From positions 8,547 to 72,546 of the forward strand of contig JAWQFQ010000020.1 in the NCBI GenBank assembly GCA_035967975.1: a stretch of 64,000 bases of DNA, given 5' to 3'. The stretch is from Scytonema sp035967975 (lineage in GTDB: Bacteria; Cyanobacteriota; Cyanobacteriia; Cyanobacteriales; Nostocaceae). Within the stretch, counting starts at the first letter, position 1, and every line of letters begins with the position of its first letter. Position numbers and translations under genes: made by a program. This document shows, piece after piece, positions 17,909 through 26,757 of the stretch. Under the pieces are notes generated by a model that was not told where the DNA came from, did not search any database, and worked only from the letters and a program-made list of their open reading frames with translations.

Positions 17909-18214
17909 TTACACAGGAGGTAGCAAATTTTGTATTGCTGCTTGTATAGCCCTTTGCCAAGCTATTTCCGCACATTTGTCAATAAAATCAAACTCCGGCT
18001 TAGAAGCATGAAAAGGCTTAATACCAAGTTGTTCTACTTTATATTTTTGTTCAAGTTGACAACCATCTGGTATACAGCTAAGACCCATTTCTGAAGCATC
18101 AATATTCTTTATCCAAAATTCATGACAAAAAATTGGAGGATTATCATAGAGCGCCAACATTAATTTGCCAGATTCCCTACTAATAAAGAATTTTATTTCA
18201 TGTACGTAAGCCAT
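17909..18214 (-). CDS. Hypothetical protein
   Basis: A 101-residue soluble protein without a signal peptide. It begins MAYVHEIKFFISRESGKLML and has two Cys in GLSCIPDGCQ near the middle. No family is recognised. It lies downstream of the HNH and NTF2-like genes on the same strand, 155 bases away, so co-transcription is possible but unproven. ATG 18214 is the only good start; the upstream AATTAGGAAT offers a weak ribosome binding site. Confidence 0.55.
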   Translation of the reverse strand: MAYVHEIKFFISRESGKLMLALYDNPPIFCHEFWIKNIDASEMGLSCIPDGCQLEQKYKVEQLGIKPFHASKPEFDFIDKCAEIAWQRAIQAAIQNLLPPV

Positions 18215-18369
18215 ATTTTTTATTCCTAATTGTGACTAATATCCCAAGGCTCTATAGCAAGCCTAAATCACTTTTGAAAATATGTCGCTAGGTATAATTT
18301 TCAATGCTTCTTTTCTCTAACTCATGAAAAAATGGGCGAATCAGGAGTTTTCATTTTTAATGAAAATCT

Positions 18370-18837
18370 TTAAGCAACTTCTTCCATATTCAGAATAGAA
18401 AATAATCCATATTTTTTGTCTTTTTTTAAAAGCAATGCTATCTGATTATTTGTTCCAAATAGCTGAGATGTTAAATTCATCCCTAAAACATGAAGATTCA
18501 TTATAGGTCTAATTACCACATAAATTTTTTGTTCTTCTTTGACTTGTGGTACTGTACATATTTCAATTTCTAAAGAAGGGTTTATAAAAAATGGTAATTT
18601 GATCAAGAAATTTTGAACCCAGGATAAAAGCTGCTGCTTGTTTTGATTAACATAGGAATGACTGTAGTAATCATCTGATATTAATCTCTTGAGCCTTTGT
18701 ATATCTTTAGAGTCTATGGCTCTTTTGAAATCTCTAAAAAATAGTAACAGGTCTCCTTCTACACCAACTGGATTCCATCTATTTTCATGAAATTCACGAA
18801 ACAAATAAATACCTGACTGAAAGAAATCAAATAACAT
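18370..18837 (-). CDS. Hypothetical protein, NTF2/SnoaL-like features
   Basis: A 155-residue protein. The segment FKRAIDSKDIQRLKRLISDD followed by YYSHSYVNQNKQQLLSWVQN resembles the opening helices of the NTF2-like fold, but this is only a resemblance. ATG 18837 is chosen over the upstream in-frame codon at 18873. It lies four bases after the HNH stop codon, and GGAGAAG at the end of that gene can serve as its ribosome binding site, implying translational coupling. Its function is unknown. Confidence 0.55.
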   Translation of the reverse strand: MLFDFFQSGIYLFREFHENRWNPVGVEGDLLLFFRDFKRAIDSKDIQRLKRLISDDYYSHSYVNQNKQQLLSWVQNFLIKLPFFINPSLEIEICTVPQVKEEQKIYVVIRPIMNLHVLGMNLTSQLFGTNNQIALLLKKDKKYGLFSILNMEEVA

Positions 18838-18841
18838 AAAA

Positions 18842-19126
18842 TCACTTCTCCAAAAACCGCGCACCCTTACCACGATTGCAATCTATACACAATGTTTGCA
18901 AGTTACTAAGGTCGTTACTGCCCCCTTTGGCAAAGGGTAATATATGGTCTACCTCTAACTGTACTTTGTGGGAATTACGACCACAAAAAACACATTTATA
19001 GCTATCTCTGTGGAAAACTGAAACACGGACTGATGAAGGAATATAGCAAGATATTTTCTTGGGTTTCTGAATTTCCAGCGATATTACATATATAATGTAA
19101 ACGATAACACTATGACTGCTCCACAA
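18842..19126 (-). CDS. Small HNH endonuclease
   Basis: A 94-residue protein whose C-terminal half is a textbook HNH fold: YKCVFCGRNSHKVQLEVDHI, then AKGGSNDLSNLQTLCIDCN, with paired CxxC zinc ligands and the DHI and N residues of the active centre. The preceding SCYIPSSVRVSVFHRD is the usual lead-in. It lacks any fused domain. The N-terminal 25 residues are hydrophobic and possibly extra, so the true start may be internal. It could be a stand-alone nicking or restriction-like nuclease. It is followed immediately by the NTF2-like gene. Confidence 0.8.
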   Translation of the reverse strand: MWSSHSVIVYIIYVISLEIQKPKKISCYIPSSVRVSVFHRDSYKCVFCGRNSHKVQLEVDHILPFAKGGSNDLSNLQTLCIDCNRGKGARFLEK

Positions 19127-19198
19127 GAATTAATGAAACCTTCCTGAATACTTTTAAAGTTTATATAAAGCAATACAGTTGGTGTTAAGCAGTTGTTG

Positions 19199-19231
19199 AG
19201 AAACCCGGTTTCTTAAAGAAACCGGGTTTCT
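19199..19231. repeat. 33-bp double-palindrome repeat (copy 4)
   Basis: AGAAACCCGGTTTCT-TAA-AGAAACCGGGTTTCT, fully symmetric. It lies between the HNH gene and the SRPBCC gene and could act as a hairpin transcription stop. Confidence 0.85.
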
Positions 19232-19257
19232 GCCAATAACCAAGCCACCATAAAACC

Positions 19258-19710
19258 CTACAAAGTTGAACTTGTTTGGGCTTGGAGGGCGTATACTCTA
19301 AATCTCTCTAAATCTTCTTTCAAAGTTGATTCCACCGCCCGTCCTAAAAACAGATTATCCATAATTTTGCCAATAATACCAGGGATAGCATAAGCAACGC
19401 TCATTTTCACGATGCTACTACCGTGACGGTCATAAAAACGCACTGCACCCTGGTTCGGTAGACCATCCACCGATTCCCATTGAATAATCTGCTTGGGAAT
19501 CACTTTAATAATGCGGGATTTCCACGTAAACTCCAAACCGCCCGTGTTCAAAGTCCACAAAGAGATATCTGGATTATCTGGTGCAACCTTAACAGACTCA
19601 ATCCACTTCATCCACCGAGGCATTTGTTCCAAATCAGACCAGAGACCCCATACTAACTCAATAGGAACCTCAACTTCCACCTGCACACTATGTTCCAACC
19701 AATCTGCCAT
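19258..19710 (-). CDS. SRPBCC (START-like cyclase/dehydrase) protein paired with zds
   Basis: A 150-residue single-domain protein of the START/Bet v1-like superfamily, which forms a cavity for hydrophobic ligands. It opens with LEHSVQVEVEVPIELVWGLW followed by SDLEQMPRWMKWI, the classic polyketide-cyclase lead. It lies 31 bases downstream of zeta-carotene desaturase, on the same strand. My recollection is that this order recurs in cyanobacteria, suggesting a helper that binds or delivers a carotenoid intermediate (inference). ATG 19710 gives the full domain, without a signal peptide. Confidence 0.85.
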   Translation of the reverse strand: MADWLEHSVQVEVEVPIELVWGLWSDLEQMPRWMKWIESVKVAPDNPDISLWTLNTGGLEFTWKSRIIKVIPKQIIQWESVDGLPNQGAVRFYDRHGSSIVKMSVAYAIPGIIGKIMDNLFLGRAVESTLKEDLERFRVYALQAQTSSTL

Positions 19711-19741
19711 GATTTCTTCGCGCCCTTCGCGTCTTCGCGGT

Positions 19742-21181
19742 TTATTTCTTCACAGTTTCCAAAATTGCCTTCGCCGCACGCCGTCCCGAAATTGTAGCAC
19801 CTTCCATGCTATCAATGTAATCCTGCTGCGTATAGCTACCCGCAAGGAAAAAGTTAGGAATCGGCGTCTTTTGGAGAGGACGATAGACATCCATTCCAGG
19901 TGATTCTCGGTACAGAGACTGTGACAGTTTCACAACACTGTACCAAGTCATGTTCAGCTCTCGTGATGAGGGGAACAGCTCATGGACTTGCTTGAGAACA
20001 TGAGATGCGATCGCCTCATTACTTTGCTTAATAAAAGGATCTCCTGGTGTTAGCACCAACTGTAACAACGACCCCTGCCCTTGACGATAATAATCACCAG
20101 GGCTAGTCAAAGCCAAATCAGCGAAACAAGAAAAATCAGCATCAGGGGTATAAAGCAAATTATCGAGACCCGCTGCACGATCCAGTTGCTTGCGCTTTTC
20201 AGCATCATGCAGTTCCGTCACCCAACCATCAAACCGCAGTTGTACGGTTGCCACTGGTACTGTATCTAACTTATATATATTGTCAAACTCCGACCATTTG
20301 CGCCATTCCTGAGGTAGCAAACGCTTAATTCCTGGAATATCGCAAGCTGCAACGTAAGCATCAGCAGTGATAGTTTCTTCTGTATCACCATTTGCTGTGG
20401 CGATACCTGTAACGTAGGTTTGTTCCCCTTCCTCAGTAAACTGTATTTGCCGCACTTGCCGACGAGTATAAATTTTTGTCCCCCTAGCTTCAAGATAATT
20501 TAAGAGCGGCTTGTGCAGGTACTCATAAGGGGAACCATTCAACATTCGCAACTTGGACGCTTCTGTTCTCACGGCAAAGAGTTGAAAAACAGTTAGCATA
20601 CAACGAGCAGAAATATTGTCGCAATCAATAAAGCCAAGGGCAAAGGCAATAGGGTTCCACATCCGCTTGATGCTACCCTCACTACCACCGTGACTGCGGA
20701 ACCAATCGGCAAAGCTGACTTTATCCAAGTCGCGGATGTTTTTCATCGCACCGTTAAAGTCTACCAAACCCCTGACAATTGGGCTGGTTCCCAATGCCAC
20801 TGAATTTTGCAACTTATCTAATACTGACAGTTGGGAAGTGGTGAAAAATGCTTTTAATCCATTGAAAGGCGCACCCAATAAAAATCGAAAATCTAAAGCC
20901 CCAATGCTTCCCCCCTGATTGACAAAGAGGTGGGTATGCTCTTTTGGGCGCAGGTTGTCCAGCGCTCCCACTTTCTTCATCAATTCCAATAATTGATAGT
21001 AGTTGCCAAAAAAGACGTGCAACCCCATTTCAATATGGTTGCCATCGCCATCAACCCAACTGCTAACTTTACCACCAACAAACGGACGAGACTCAAATAT
21101 CTGGACTTCACAGCCAGCATCAGCTAAATCTACAGCGGTTGCTAGTCCAGCAAGTCCCGCACCTACGATTGCAACGCGCAT
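19742..21181 (-). CDS. zds: Zeta-carotene desaturase (CrtQ/ZDS type)
   Basis: A 479-residue FAD enzyme that converts zeta-carotene through neurosporene to lycopene in the plant-type carotenoid pathway. MRVAIVGAGLAGLATAVDLA at the N-terminus is the dinucleotide fold. The hallmark DGNHIEMGLHVFFGNYYQLL (about 50-70) separates ZDS from phytoene desaturase. The C-terminus has NFFLAGSYTQQDYIDSMEGA, the terminal FAD-binding motif. ATG 21181 is chosen over the longer frame to 21241 because it begins directly at the Rossmann strand and has GAAGGAAAGACGGA upstream. The SRPBCC gene follows, probably in one operon. Confidence 0.95.
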   Translation of the reverse strand: MRVAIVGAGLAGLATAVDLADAGCEVQIFESRPFVGGKVSSWVDGDGNHIEMGLHVFFGNYYQLLELMKKVGALDNLRPKEHTHLFVNQGGSIGALDFRFLLGAPFNGLKAFFTTSQLSVLDKLQNSVALGTSPIVRGLVDFNGAMKNIRDLDKVSFADWFRSHGGSEGSIKRMWNPIAFALGFIDCDNISARCMLTVFQLFAVRTEASKLRMLNGSPYEYLHKPLLNYLEARGTKIYTRRQVRQIQFTEEGEQTYVTGIATANGDTEETITADAYVAACDIPGIKRLLPQEWRKWSEFDNIYKLDTVPVATVQLRFDGWVTELHDAEKRKQLDRAAGLDNLLYTPDADFSCFADLALTSPGDYYRQGQGSLLQLVLTPGDPFIKQSNEAIASHVLKQVHELFPSSRELNMTWYSVVKLSQSLYRESPGMDVYRPLQKTPIPNFFLAGSYTQQDYIDSMEGATISGRRAAKAILETVKK

Positions 21182-21381
21182 TCCGTCTTTCCTTCTCAGT
21201 TTCTTTACAAATTGTAACTGGGTTAGTGTCGGAATTTGCAACTCGGGTGTAAGGGGTACAGGGTAGAGGGTAGGGTCTAGAAAAAAGGGTAAAGGTGAAA
21301 GGGTATTGGATAAAGAAATTTTCCCATTCCCTCTTCCCCATTTCCTCTTCCCCGTCTCTTACCCCATATCCTGTGTCGTTA

Positions 21382-21552
21382 TTACTGGTTTGCATCTTTG
21401 GTCTCATCCGTGATAGGTAATCCTCGGATAAGTTCCCGAATAACATCAGTTGCAGGTCTACCTGTTTGGCGGCAATACTTTTCCAGTTTTTCTGCCTCCT
21501 GCACTGCTAAATTGACCGTGATACGTTTTACAGCCCATTTCTTATTTGTCAT
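21382..21552 (-). CDS. 56-residue ribbon-helix-helix (CopG-like) protein
   Basis: This short gene encodes MTNKKWAVKRITVNLAVQEA, then EKLEKYCRQTGRPATDVIRE and a tail LIRGLPITDETKDANQ. A beta-strand rich in basic and hydrophobic residues (KRITVNL) followed by two helices matches the ribbon-helix-helix DNA-binding fold of CopG-type regulators and antitoxins. No toxin gene adjoins it. It lies about 200 bases upstream of zds on the same strand and could regulate that operon or itself (inference). ATG 21552 begins the fold directly. Confidence 0.7.
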   Translation of the reverse strand: MTNKKWAVKRITVNLAVQEAEKLEKYCRQTGRPATDVIRELIRGLPITDETKDANQ

Positions 21553-22888
21553 TTGATTGTGCTATTTGCTGGATCTTAACATCATTAAAGGGAACAATTA
21601 GAGATGAAAACGATAACATTAGCAGAGTTTTTGTCGGGATACAAGTAATTTCGTAAAGACTAATAGTTTTTTTTTGTTTTGTGACAGGCTGCTTCATTTT
21701 TCGACAAAGGATACGGAGTTATAAATCATAAATGATTTGTAACAGTAGGAATAGCATACACGCATTGCTAACAAATCGCCTCAAAAAAAAAATCGGTAGA
21801 GCTGACTATGAGATTTTATAAATTTAGGTGAGAAATTTTCTGTCAAGCAAATAACGAATTGTCATATTAGTGGTCATCAAAAGCACTGGACCTTTTTGAA
21901 GTTTATGTACTCTCAACGTCTCTGACAAAACCTATACTTGACTTCCTGCAAATATGGTATCAAAGTGTTAACTAACAGGGGAAAACGATTGTTTGAATAA
22001 TTTCTGTAAAATTCTAACTTGTCTCAAAGAGGAGTTTTCATAATAACTAAGTTATATATGCATAATAAGGGCTTCAACATTGATGTCGTTTTTTCCATAT
22101 CCTCTCCTCAATTAAAAAAAAATATTGATTTTGTTTTTTGTGTATTTTCTAGCTTGAATTTGAATCTTTACCATAAATCAACATAGTCAATATTTCAAAT
22201 TTAATAGAAAACGTGTTTATATTTTTCTCATTTCTTCAAACTAGAAATTATTTTAGTTTTCTGTAGAAAAAATATATAAAGGATATAAAATTACTAAAAA
22301 TTGCCTTTATGTATTTAGTAAATAATTAGAATAGAGCCATTCAGAATAAAAAGTTAAACCAATAATCCTTCTTGAAATCAGAATACAAAAATGAAAAAAG
22401 CCCTAATAATAAGCTTCTCACCAATTTATATTGCTTACTTGCCTAATTTATTTACTGTAAATAAGTGGTGTATAAGTCTGTCATGAATTGTTGACTTTAC
22501 CCCAAGTAAGGATTGATATTTGACAAGACTATTAGAGGTTTATCAACATTCAATTTCCTAGCGATCGCATCTCTGTCTTAATGTTGATAGTTACGTGTGA
22601 AAATGCACAAAAGGGACATAACTCTTTTTTCTCCTTTATAAGCTTAAAGCTGTGGATATAGCCAACGAAATTTTTGTGTGTATACTTTTTTATCTTAAAT
22701 CCTATTCCAGAAAAAACAACAGTGAGATTGCTGAAAACTCAATCGTATATTCACTGCTTGCATAACTATTTGTCTGTATAGGAAAATACTGGTATTTATA
22801 AAAAAATCATTATAACTGCAAAATACAGTCGCATCTGTGTCAATACGTACCTACGCGGAAATATTTAGATTACGGCTGAAATGACTGT

Positions 22889-22966
22889 CAATACTGCGTA
22901 GGTTTTCGGTTGCTGAGGTGCCACAAACCCGCTAGAAACCCGGTATCTTGGAGATACCGGGGTTCT
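22889..22966. repeat. Composite repeat: CAATACTGCG module plus double palindrome (copy 5)
   Basis: The module CAATACTGCGTAGGTTTTCG at 22889 is identical to 4778. The palindrome AGAAACCCGGTATCT-TGG-AGATACCGGGGTTCT is at 22934-22966. Confidence 0.8.
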
Positions 22967-23014
22967 TATTTCCCCAAAACCCTTCAAGTATTAATTGAGG
23001 TTCCACAACATCCC

Positions 23015-23047
23015 AGAAACCCGGTTTCTTTAAGAAACCGGGTTTCT
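23015..23047. repeat. 33-bp double-palindrome repeat (copy 6)
   Basis: AGAAACCCGGTTTCT-TTA-AGAAACCGGGTTTCT. It sits 46 bases past the 3' end of the downstream minus-strand gene and only 48 bases from copy 5. Confidence 0.85.
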
Positions 23048-23092
23048 AATTTTCGCTTATCCCTTATAGTATTGACTGATAACTGATAAATC

Positions 23093-24736
23093 TCACTCAA
23101 ACTGTAGTTGGGGCATGAGTTGGAGAGTCCCAATGCCTAAATCTTTTGGCGACAGAAATCTTGCTTCAAACAAAGCCATCATATCTCGCAGCTGGGGGTT
23201 ACCGCGAGAAGCCCCTGTCAGTCCTTTGGCAATAATCAAGCCGCAATATCCTTGAGTATTCTTACAACGCTGATTCCATTTTCTCCGAGCTTCTACGTGT
23301 ACTGGGTCTTCATCTTCAAATTCACCAAAGAGGAACAATTCTCCATTTTCGGTTTGTAACAAACCCAAATCATACACCGTACCATTCAACGGATCGGCAC
23401 CCGGATTAAAACAAATGGCTTTGAGTCCTCCTGCTTGTTCGATATTTTCTATGACTGTCTTTGCTTTTGGACGAGAAGTTTGAATGAGAATCACGGGTAA
23501 TCCATCACCTACCTGTGTAATCTCCTCAGTTTGATAAGACTTCGATCCTTGACGCAGGTACTCCAACATCTCCCAAGATACGACACCTAGGCTAAGAAAT
23601 GAATCTTCTGGTATCAGATCATCTCGTAATGAGTGAAAGGTTTCAATATCTTCCTCTTCATCATCTTCCTCTATGTCGAAACCCGCTATCTCCTCTAATT
23701 CTTCTGCTAACTGCGGCATAGTAGAAACAGTAACAGGTACTGATTTCGTTTCCTCATCTGAGGACTCAGGAAGCGAAATGTGGTAACGACTGCTGAGAGT
23801 GGGGAAGGTATCGCTACCCAACTGACGACGGTGATCGCGGATAAAATGACACAGGCTTTCTAAAGCAACAAAAACTGCAGCTGCTTCTTCGTCATACAAA
23901 ACAGACCGCAGTCCTTCCAATGGATGGATATTGCCAAAGGTAGGCTCTATTTCTGATAATGGTAGATCGGCTAAATCAACGAAATCATCATCCAAATCGT
24001 CAATTTCGTCAGCAGTTTCAAAGGTCAAGAACAAGCAATCTTGTTTGAGGAAAGCTTCTTCCAAATGCCCCTGCGATTCGTCTTCCCTCAGAACCGTTGC
24101 ACGAAATCGCTTCAGCGATTCTTCCGAACGATATAACAAAATGCCATACTCCATCCCCAACATACCCATAACGCTGGCATAGAGTGTTCCAACGTCCCAG
24201 TTGTTAATCTCTATGGATAATATTTGCTGTTCTTCCAATAACTCCCAAGCAGCAGTTTGCCAAATTTCGAGAGACTTTTCTCTTAGGGCTTGTGCGTACT
24301 GAGGAGGTAAATCGGGAACTTGGCTATCTAAAATTTCCGCAAACCCACGAAATAGTTCATCAATCAACGGCAATTCTGGTGCATAGTCAATCGCTATATC
24401 CAAATCTTGAAGAACTCCGCGCAGGTAGAATTGAATCTCGCGGTCTTTAACCACAATTCTTTGGGGTCGAGCAGGTTTTGCTGGACTATGAGGATGTTCC
24501 ATTGCTCGCATTAAGGTGCGAACAATAGCTTCAGGACCGGTTTGGGGGGCTACTACGTCCATTCCCCGGACAATGCCTTGCGTACCATCTACCCATAGAA
24601 TACATTCACCCTGAACTTCTGAGTCAGGCGTCGGAATTGGCGATGATGACAACGGACGGCGATCGCCCTCCCACACAGAAGGCATTTGAGTTAATTTCTT
24701 CAGCCGACGACCGGTAGAGCGATTAAAACTTGTCAT
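23093..24736 (-). CDS. Large acidic cyanobacterial protein of unknown function
   Basis: A 547-residue soluble protein with no signal peptide. The N-terminal part (about 40-260) includes ECILWVDGTQGIVRGMDVV, RPQRIVVKDREIQFYLRGVL and EINNWDVGTLYASVMGMLGM. The middle (about 255-370) is very acidic, and the last 170 residues (PVILIQTSRPKAKTVIENIE onward) look like a separate domain ending LGIGTLQLMPQLQFE. I do not recognise a characterised family; cyanobacterial orthologues probably exist. ATG 24736 begins a basic leader that may be unstructured. No operon partner is present. Confidence 0.65.
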   Translation of the reverse strand: MTSFNRSTGRRLKKLTQMPSVWEGDRRPLSSSPIPTPDSEVQGECILWVDGTQGIVRGMDVVAPQTGPEAIVRTLMRAMEHPHSPAKPARPQRIVVKDREIQFYLRGVLQDLDIAIDYAPELPLIDELFRGFAEILDSQVPDLPPQYAQALREKSLEIWQTAAWELLEEQQILSIEINNWDVGTLYASVMGMLGMEYGILLYRSEESLKRFRATVLREDESQGHLEEAFLKQDCLFLTFETADEIDDLDDDFVDLADLPLSEIEPTFGNIHPLEGLRSVLYDEEAAAVFVALESLCHFIRDHRRQLGSDTFPTLSSRYHISLPESSDEETKSVPVTVSTMPQLAEELEEIAGFDIEEDDEEEDIETFHSLRDDLIPEDSFLSLGVVSWEMLEYLRQGSKSYQTEEITQVGDGLPVILIQTSRPKAKTVIENIEQAGGLKAICFNPGADPLNGTVYDLGLLQTENGELFLFGEFEDEDPVHVEARRKWNQRCKNTQGYCGLIIAKGLTGASRGNPQLRDMMALFEARFLSPKDLGIGTLQLMPQLQFE

Positions 24737-25221
24737 ACAGTAATTTAATCAAAAAAATCAATAATTAGTAAACTTTTAGGTTGAGCATCTTGCCTAGGAT
24801 AAAAATTCCCGACTGACACTCGAAGCGTGATTGCGGCTAGGTGCTTGCCACAAGGCTGAAACTTCAAAAATAATATTGAATGTAAACACACCGAGTCTCT
24901 CAATTCTAGAATAAAAACCTTTGCGTGCTTTTGGTGGAGTATTTACAATTCGCCAATTTGCGGTTCTAATGTCGCTAGAATGAAAACAAAAACGAAAAGC
25001 ATTCAGCCTTCAGTACTTCAGCAACAGTGGTTATTTTAGTAGCTTATTAGACATCAAAAAAAACCAATATGCTGAAAAGCCGAGTTCTAAGGTGATAATT
25101 GCTGAATGCTGCTCAAAAACTAAAGGAAAGTTACCTTTAAACAGAAAGATTTGGGACTAAAAAACTCAAGCACTTGCTACACAAGGGTAACGTTTAAAAC
25201 ATTAAGGAGTTTAAACAGCAG
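24737..25221. other. Divergent intergenic region with short repeats
   Basis: This 485-base region lies between divergent genes. AGCATTCAGCCTTCAGTACT near 24998 and GCTGAATGCTGCTC near 25102 form a loose inverted pair of the MITE-B type. The last 20 bases hold the AAGGAG ribosome binding site of the next gene. No gene is seen. Confidence 0.45.
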
Positions 25222-25581
25222 ATGACACAGACAACTCAGTCTCAATTACGGGGAATTCAGGTGAGTGAAGCCGCATTACGACAAGTAAAACTCTTGCAAG
25301 AAAAACAGGGCGGTCAAGACCTATGCTTGCGGGTGGGAGTGCGTCAAGGTGGCTGCTCTGGAATGTCTTACATGATGGATTTTGAAGACCCAAGCAAGAT
25401 TACCCCTCAAGATGAAGTTTTTGATTATGATGGCTTTAAAATTGTATGCGATCGCAAGAGTTTATTGTATCTCTATGGATTAATGCTAGATTATAGCGAT
25501 GCAATGATTGGCGGTGGCTTCCAATTCTCCAACCCCAACGCCTCTCAAACCTGCGGTTGCGGTAAGTCCTTTGGTGTGTAA
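25222..25581 (+). CDS. A-type iron-sulfur cluster carrier (IscA/SufA/ErpA family)
   Basis: A 119-residue HesB/IscA-fold protein that carries or delivers Fe-S clusters to apoproteins. It has the three conserved cysteines: one in VRQGGCSGMSYMMDFED (about 44) and two in the C-terminal TCGCGKSFGV (about 112 and 114). The length is typical (105-120). AAGGAG lies about 14 bases before ATG 25222. It may be co-transcribed with the TPR gene 78 bases downstream; which A-type subtype it is cannot be settled by eye. Confidence 0.92.
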   Translation: MTQTTQSQLRGIQVSEAALRQVKLLQEKQGGQDLCLRVGVRQGGCSGMSYMMDFEDPSKITPQDEVFDYDGFKIVCDRKSLLYLYGLMLDYSDAMIGGGFQFSNPNASQTCGCGKSFGV

Positions 25582-25659
25582 TATTGACATTGGTCATTAG
25601 TTCTGTAAGATTTGCTAATGACTAATGACCAACGACTTATGAATTATGACTCATGACTA

Positions 25660-26082
25660 ATGACTCAAACAGTAGAAGCCCTGTTTGATACAGGATTAGA
25701 ACGCTATAAAGCTGGAGAACCAGCAGATTCCTTAATACCTCTGTTTAAAGAACTTTGTGATCGCGCCCCTAAAAATAGTCCAGCTTGGACGTGTCTGGCG
25801 TGGTTGTATCTGTTGGATGACAAACCCAATTCCGCTTTCAAAGCTGCTCAAAAAGCAGTCAAATTGAATCCCCAAGACCCACAAGCTAGGGTCAATCTTG
25901 CCGTCGCTATGCTGGAAACAGGTCAAAAGGGCTTGCGACAACATATAGACATAGCACATCAGTTGATTTTTGTCAATACTGAATGGCAAGAAGAAATTAA
26001 AAGCAGTATCGAAGATGGTTTAAGCAGAAAACCAGATTGGCAAAGTTTGGCAAAAGTAAAAAGCTGGTTGTTTCCAGAATAA
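25660..26082 (+). CDS. Small TPR protein downstream of the A-type Fe-S carrier
   Basis: A 140-residue protein with tetratricopeptide motifs, for example SPAWTCLAWLYLLDDKPNSA followed by FKAAQKAVKLNPQDPQARVN, giving two clear repeats and a partial third. It is probably a protein-interaction adaptor in the cytoplasm. It follows the Fe-S carrier by 78 bases, a spacing that contains an AATGACTAATGAC-type short repeat, and its own ATG lies in the last repeat unit. The neighbour suggests, but does not show, a link to Fe-S assembly. Confidence 0.75.
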   Translation: MTQTVEALFDTGLERYKAGEPADSLIPLFKELCDRAPKNSPAWTCLAWLYLLDDKPNSAFKAAQKAVKLNPQDPQARVNLAVAMLETGQKGLRQHIDIAHQLIFVNTEWQEEIKSSIEDGLSRKPDWQSLAKVKSWLFPE

Positions 26083-26168
26083 TGGTTAGTAGTTAGTTGT
26101 TATTGGTTAGTTGTAAAAAAAGCTACTAACAACTAACTATTAACCACTAACCATTAACTAATTTACTT

Positions 26169-26429
26169 ATGAAAGATAAATTTTTAAACTGGCTGAATGT
26201 TGTTTTAGTAGCAGACGTGTTTCTAGTTTTATTTGGCTTTGGGTGGTTGGCGATCGCTGCAATTGGTCAAGCAACCGGAGTACCCCTAGGCTTAGATTTA
26301 TGGTACAAGCTCTGGCAACCAGTATTCAATCCAGCTATTGGGATTCTTATGGCTGGTGCTTTGATTAGTGGGATTGTCAATTGGGTGTCGCGGAAATTTT
26401 CAAAAGGGAGGGAGGGAGTGAGGGAGTGA
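26169..26429 (+). CDS. Small two-helix membrane protein
   Basis: An 86-residue protein with hydrophobic helices at about 9-33 and 55-74 and a Trp-rich loop between (DLWYKLWQPVFNP). It is unrecognised. The last codons (KGREGVRE) and the stop lie inside a GGGAGTGA tandem array, so the C-terminus appears to be set by the repeat and may differ from orthologues. It is the last gene of a possible three-gene run with the Fe-S carrier and TPR genes. Confidence 0.65.
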   Translation: MKDKFLNWLNVVLVADVFLVLFGFGWLAIAAIGQATGVPLGLDLWYKLWQPVFNPAIGILMAGALISGIVNWVSRKFSKGREGVRE

Positions 26430-26463
26430 GGGAGTGAGGGAGTGAGGGAGTGAGGGAGTGAGG
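26401..26463. repeat. GGGAGTGA tandem array (forward)
   Basis: About seven units of GAGTGAGG follow GGGAGGGAGG. It overlaps the end of the preceding gene. The inverse array is at 26716-26757. Confidence 0.85.
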
Positions 26464-26735
26464 GGTAAATTGAGTCAACCTAAAAGTTTTTTAGAAGCCT
26501 TGCTATGCGGACATTTCAAATAAAGGTCGGGATTCAACACAACAACCATTTAGTAGGGTTTTCAGACGATGTCATGAATTACCACCAATGCGATGCGGAA
26601 ACCGCCACTACGTGAACGCCTTTAAACCAGTGCTGTTGACCTCCTGATTCGCGAACGCTGAACCCCTTATTTTTACCTTCATTTCCAAAAGTTTGTGGTT
26701 TCCTAACAATTCTTTTCCCTCACTCCCTCACTCCC
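26430..26735. other. Spacer between two inverted GGGAGTGA arrays
   Basis: About 250 bases lie between the oppositely oriented arrays, so the whole 26401-26757 block is a large inverted repeat. No gene is seen; CCACTACGTGAACGCC near 26608 resembles part of the 40-bp repeat family. Confidence 0.5.
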
Positions 26736-26757
26736 TCACTCCCTCCCTCCCTCTACT
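26716..26757. repeat. GGGAGTGA tandem array (inverted copy)
   Basis: It reads TCACTCCC on the plus strand, four or five units, ending CCCTCCCTCC. It overlaps the stop codon and final codons of the SOD gene. Confidence 0.85.

Larger units (their letters stand above)
21553..23092. other. AT-rich 1.5-kb region without genes
   Basis: No frame longer than about 35 codons looks coding. The left 1.2 kb is AT-rich with long A and T runs (for example around 22120-22330). The right end has a composite repeat (22889-22966) and a second double palindrome (23015-23047). A HIP1 site lies at 22561. Untranslated RNA cannot be excluded. Confidence 0.5.
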
